This document shows positions 61,028 to 64,000 of a DNA stretch of 64,000 bases, one piece after another (positions within the stretch are counted from its first letter, which is position 1; the number at the start of each line of letters is the position of its first letter). The position numbers and the translations under genes were made by a program. The DNA is from Candidatus Regiella endosymbiont of Tuberolachnus salignus (GTDB lineage: Bacteria; Pseudomonadota; Gammaproteobacteria; Enterobacterales; Enterobacteriaceae). Location of the stretch: NCBI RefSeq assembly GCF_964020115.1, contig NZ_OZ026542.1:2125436-2189435 (forward strand), given 5' to 3'. The notes beneath the pieces are model-generated. The model was given only the letters and a program-made list of their open reading frames with translations. It did not search any database and was not told the DNA's origin.

Positions 61028-62512
61028 AGAGGTATATTGGCGAAAGCGCCGATTTAATGCCCGTAATTGATCAATTCTTGTATCATAGCGCGCCTGGTTC
61101 AGGCTACCGAGCTTTGCCTGTGTGCTGGCATTACTTAATACTTCGATGGCTTGAGGGAGATTACCACGGAGCGCTAAACTCTCAGCCCTCGCTGCCAATT
61201 CTTCATCGCGCTTCCCTTGTTTCGCCATCGCTTCGGTCAGTAAATCCCAGCCATTCAGATCATCGGGATAAGCGAAGGTATAGGAATATAATAACTTACC
61301 GGCTGCAACCAGTTGGCCTCCTTTAATGTAGGCGTTAGCGAGATTTAACTGCAATACCTTCTCATTATTTTTATCATCTGTGTTTTGAGTGTGAATTTGT
61401 TTTCGGCTCATTGCCTGTTGTAAACGGGCGATAGCTTGTGCATTTTTGTTTTCTGCCAGATCGATATCGGTAATTAAATCAAGAAACCAGATGTTATCCG
61501 ATTGCTGTGCTAATAAAGGCTCCAATATATGACGAGAATTGCCATAATTTTTAGTTTGAAAAAACATAATGGCTTGACCATATTTAGCGGCTAATTGTTG
61601 CTCACCAGTGCTTTTATTAAGGCGAGTAAATAAATCATCCCGCAAGTTATTTTTTTGTGAATACATGGCAAGAATACGTACTTTTGCAAACCAATATTCT
61701 TGTGAAGAATTCACGGAGCCTGCTGGCATCTGATCTGCGCGATTTCGTACATCCGATACACGACTCTCTGGTAAGGGGTGAGTTTGTAATATCTCAAGAG
61801 GGGCGTCAGCATAACGGGCTTGATCAGCTAGCTTGCGTAAAAAATTCGCCATTGCTTGTGGATCAAACCCCGAACGTTGCAAAATTTGAATCCCAAGACG
61901 GTCGGCTTCCTGCTCATTTAACTGAGTAAAACTAATAATGCCTTGTTGGTTACCGGCGATAGTTGAATTTAGTGCTGCCATTCCTGCTTGTGGATTAGCC
62001 ATGGTTAACAAAACAGAACCTAGCATGCCAACCCAGGTTAGTGGAGCTGTGCTTTTTGTTTCTTCCATGGCACGTGCTAAATGACGTTGGGTGACATGTG
62101 CAATTTCGTGGGCAATGACCGAAGCTAATTCACTTTCATTTTCGGTATGCCACAATAGGGACGAATGTAATACCACGTTGCCACCAAAAAAAGCAAAAGC
62201 GTTGATCCGATCGTTATTAATTAAATAAAAATGAAAAGGTGTCAGAACCGAATGCGCATTGAGGACTAATTTATTACCTAATTGATCAATATATTGACTT
62301 AACAGTGGATCATTAATTATGGGTGCCCGAGCACGCATTTGGCGCTGATAAAAATCACCCAGCGCCAATTCTTGATTGATGCTAAGTACACCGCCCGCCG
62401 TAGTGCCGATATCAGGTAGCGGATCTGATACTGCTGCGGTGGTGGTGGTTGGCCAGCAATGTAAGATGCTTAATAGGGTGATCACTGTTTTGCTAAGCTT
62501 GAAAAAAACCAT
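61022..62512 (-). CDS. bepA: Periplasmic beta-barrel assembly-enhancing protease BepA
   Basis: M48 metalloprotease and TPR chaperone that helps LptD and BAM assembly. 496 residues against 487 in E. coli. Signal peptide to ~27 (TTTTAA), zinc site HEIAH at 135-139 with the third ligand in [13 protein letters not shown], and a TPR C-terminal half (~310-490). The last residues YTSF and the stop lie within the R3 repeat, so the native C-terminus may be replaced. Upstream is bcp, as in several enterobacteria. Confidence 0.96.
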   Translation of the reverse strand: MVFFKLSKTVITLLSILHCWPTTTTAAVSDPLPDIGTTAGGVLSINQELALGDFYQRQMRARAPIINDPLLSQYIDQLGNKLVLNAHSVLTPFHFYLINNDRINAFAFFGGNVVLHSSLLWHTENESELASVIAHEIAHVTQRHLARAMEETKSTAPLTWVGMLGSVLLTMANPQAGMAALNSTIAGNQQGIISFTQLNEQEADRLGIQILQRSGFDPQAMANFLRKLADQARYADAPLEILQTHPLPESRVSDVRNRADQMPAGSVNSSQEYWFAKVRILAMYSQKNNLRDDLFTRLNKSTGEQQLAAKYGQAIMFFQTKNYGNSRHILEPLLAQQSDNIWFLDLITDIDLAENKNAQAIARLQQAMSRKQIHTQNTDDKNNEKVLQLNLANAYIKGGQLVAAGKLLYSYTFAYPDDLNGWDLLTEAMAKQGKRDEELAARAESLALRGNLPQAIEVLSNASTQAKLGSLNQARYDTRIDQLRALNRRFRQYTSF

Positions 62513-62615
62513 ATAAAAAAACTCTCCTTTTGATGTAATACTATTTATGACATCGTCAATCTATGAAGGTTTTTTCTTTGCTCAATACAGGATAATCACC
62601 AGGACGAGGGTATGT

Positions 62616-62638
62616 CTTAGAGCCTGTTCGAAATCTTT
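62616..62638. repeat. R2 half element
   Basis: CTTAGAGCCTGTTCGAAATC followed by TTT, directly joined to R1 copy I. The rest of 62513-62615 shows only bepA leader sequence. Confidence 0.65.
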
Positions 62639-62759
62639 TATACCCTTCGCCTTTCAAGTTACGGCCGCGTTGGCTGTTTGTACTCATCTCAGTCATATGA
62701 TCTGACCCAGACTCGATTTTGATTACCATCTTGCCGTAACTCGAAATTTATTGAATATA
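62639..62759. repeat. R1 miniature inverted repeat, copy I
   Basis: TATACCCTTCGCCTTTCAAG at left and CGTAACTCGAAATTTATTGA(ATATA) at right; the middle is unlike other copies (ATGATCTGACCCAGACTCGA). Confidence 0.8.
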
Positions 62760-62773
62760 GACTAGACTACTTT

Positions 62774-62798
62774 CTATCGGTTCTTCAGTGTTTCCATA
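62774..62798. mobile_element. Solo IS5-type end
   Basis: CTATCGGTTCTTCAGTGTTT followed by CCATA matches the IS5 terminal repeat. No transposase is attached. Confidence 0.65.
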
Positions 62799-62864
62799 AT
62801 ATGTTTTTAATTTTAATCACACGAAATGTTATTGCCATAGCCTCAATTAAAGAGAAAAGTATAA

Positions 62865-63179
62865 ATGCTAACTTTAATGCCAGATCTACCTACACTAACC
62901 TCATCACCAAATAATATAAAAGGTCTCCCTGCTGGACATCTCGCTTATCTATATAGGGTGAGTAAAGAATATTCAAAACCAATTTCATCACAAAATAATA
63001 TACAAGATGATGGCTCTCTTGCTGGAGATCTCGCCTATCTATATGGGAGACATAGGTACCCCTATCCCAGATTGATCGCCGCAGCAGTCTATGATACCGC
63101 CATCCTTTTCATCCTCTGGAGATTAAAAACCGTTAACAACACCCCCATCGGCCTCACCTTCGACCGCCGCTCTGGTTAA
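62865..63179 (+). CDS. Unknown small protein with internal repeat
   Basis: 104 residues; AGAGAAAAGTATAA precedes the ATG. Two ~24-residue repeats: TSSPNNIKGLPAGHLAYLYR and SSQNNIQDDGSLAGDLAYLY. A hydrophobic stretch (LIAAAVYDTAILFILW) follows. No family recognised. Could be a lineage-specific effector fragment or chance ORF; the repeat argues for the former. Confidence 0.4.
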   Translation: MLTLMPDLPTLTSSPNNIKGLPAGHLAYLYRVSKEYSKPISSQNNIQDDGSLAGDLAYLYGRHRYPYPRLIAAAVYDTAILFILWRLKTVNNTPIGLTFDRRSG

Positions 63180-63181
63180 CG

Positions 63182-63308
63182 TATACCCTTCGCCTTTGAA
63201 GCCGCTGCGTTGTTGGCTGCGGACATTCGCCCGAATCATGTAGTAGATCTACGCTCATCGGGTCTCACGCCCTGGCCGCCTAGCGGCAACTCAAAGACAA
63301 AGGGTATA
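63182..63308. repeat. R1 miniature inverted repeat, copy J
   Basis: TATACCCTTCGCCTTTGAAG, CGAATCATGTAGTAGATCTA with CGCTCATCGGGTCTCACG (inverse orientation), right end CAACTCAAAGACAAAGGGTA(TATA). It lies at the 3' side of bcp. Confidence 0.88.
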
Positions 63309-63332
63309 TAATTCCACTAAGGTGTAAAGCTA

Positions 63333-63809
63333 TTATTTTTCTTTTTGTTGTAAATAATCCAGCACGATATCATGGTGGTTGCTGGTTTTAAAATCATCAA
63401 ACACTTTTTCTACTTTGCCTGCTTCATCAATTAAAAAGCTAATTCGATGGATCCCCTCGTACGTTTTTCCCATAAAAAATTTTTCTCCCCACACGCCAAA
63501 TTTTTCAGCGACTTCATGTGTTTCATCAGATAGCAGGGTAAAATTTAATAATTCTTTTTCGAAAAAACGGAGGAGTTTTTCGGGTTTATCGGTGCTTATC
63601 CCCATTACTTCGACGTTAGCTGCTGCCAATTTAGCCATATTGTCACGCAAACAACAGGCCTGAACGGTACAACCTGGCGTCATGGCTTTGGGATAAAAAT
63701 AAATTAAGGCACGTTTTCCCGTAGGAATGTCCGCCAAGCTGGTTTTCAGGCCATTCTGATCGAGTAAAACAAATTCCGGCACACTATCACCGGCTTTTAA
63801 TGTGTTCAT
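63333..63809 (-). CDS. bcp: Thioredoxin-dependent thiol peroxidase Bcp
   Basis: Peroxiredoxin Q that reduces hydroperoxides. 158 residues against 156 in E. coli. Peroxidatic cysteine in KAMTPGCTVQACCLRDN, with the second cysteine five residues on; an extra cysteine replaces the usual glycine (ACC for ACG). Start MNTLKAGDSVPEFVLLDQNG after GAGAGCTAATA. bepA follows in the same direction after repeats. Confidence 0.96.
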   Translation of the reverse strand: MNTLKAGDSVPEFVLLDQNGLKTSLADIPTGKRALIYFYPKAMTPGCTVQACCLRDNMAKLAAANVEVMGISTDKPEKLLRFFEKELLNFTLLSDETHEVAEKFGVWGEKFFMGKTYEGIHRISFLIDEAGKVEKVFDDFKTSNHHDIVLDYLQQKEK

Positions 63810-64000
63810 TATTAGCTCTCCGTCTGATCTAGGCTATGAATAGTTCATAATAGATTTATGCAAGAAGTCTAATACTAATTTTGCCCAGTGTATTCCGCTC
63901 TGTACATAATTGTTTGAAAGTTGTTTAATAATTGGTGTCTACGCCAGATAAAATAGACTATGTTGCATAGCCGACTGCATGGCATGAATTCTGCGTTGTG
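63810..64000. other. Upstream region of bcp to the window edge
   Basis: AT-rich spacer that should hold the bcp promoter. The last 20 bases (CATGAATTCTGCGTTGTG) are not assigned. Confidence 0.3.

Overview
The window is chromosomal DNA of an Enterobacterales bacterium with moderate-to-low GC. Core proteins (AtpA, AtpD, MnmG, PlsB, Kup, Asd, RppH, MutH) read as close relatives of the E. coli ones. Gene loss, many broken insertion sequences, miniature inverted repeats in most spacers, effector-like genes and a scrambled prophage/satellite island all point to a facultative insect symbiont of the Regiella/Hamiltonella type. That placement is inferred from style; no marker such as 16S is present.

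1-4,915: a giant autotransporter-like protein (C-terminus beyond the left edge) built of about 13 repeats of roughly 86 residues, then a small leucine-rich-repeat protein. 4,916-23,400: housekeeping genes brought together from several ancestral loci: plsB/dgkA, ypjD, yheV-degS, kefGB, yheS, asd, yhbP-ygdQ, mutH/rppH, and rbsB-kup, where the ribose operon is reduced to its binding protein. An unrecognised 428-residue protein with a kinase-like catalytic motif (16,025-17,311) lies among them. 23,400-37,665: the replication origin between mioC and mnmG (four DnaA boxes and a 13-mer AT-rich region), rsmG, then the complete ATP synthase operon atpBEFHAGDC without atpI. A relic of the 5' end of atpB and two unknown genes lie between rsmG and the atp promoter. 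yciB, a half-length priC and apt follow.

37,666-61,020 is an accessory island. Its parts are a P4-like satellite (AlpA regulator, divergent repressor/regulator pair, SF3 helicase cut by an IS), lambda-type tail genes M-L-K, a baseplate gpV stub and a holin stub, and four type II toxin-antitoxin modules (PIN/HTH, MazEF, HigBA-like, DinJ-YafQ-like). It also holds IS630, IS3, IS21, ISAs1, IS110 and IS5 elements, often nested, and a group II intron fragment. Two small exported proteins with duplicated leader regions sit at 59.0-59.8 kb. 61,022-64,000 returns to core genes (bepA, bcp) separated by repeats and one small unknown ORF.

Four miniature inverted-repeat families recur: R1 (TATACCCTTCGCC ends, 10 copies, four inside or just after the atp operon), R2 (AGAGCCTGTTCGAAATCTT ends), R3 (AGACCTCTTTCGAAACC ends) and R4 (one copy, atpA-atpG). 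Some supply stop codons or 3' coding ends to real genes (yheS, bepA).
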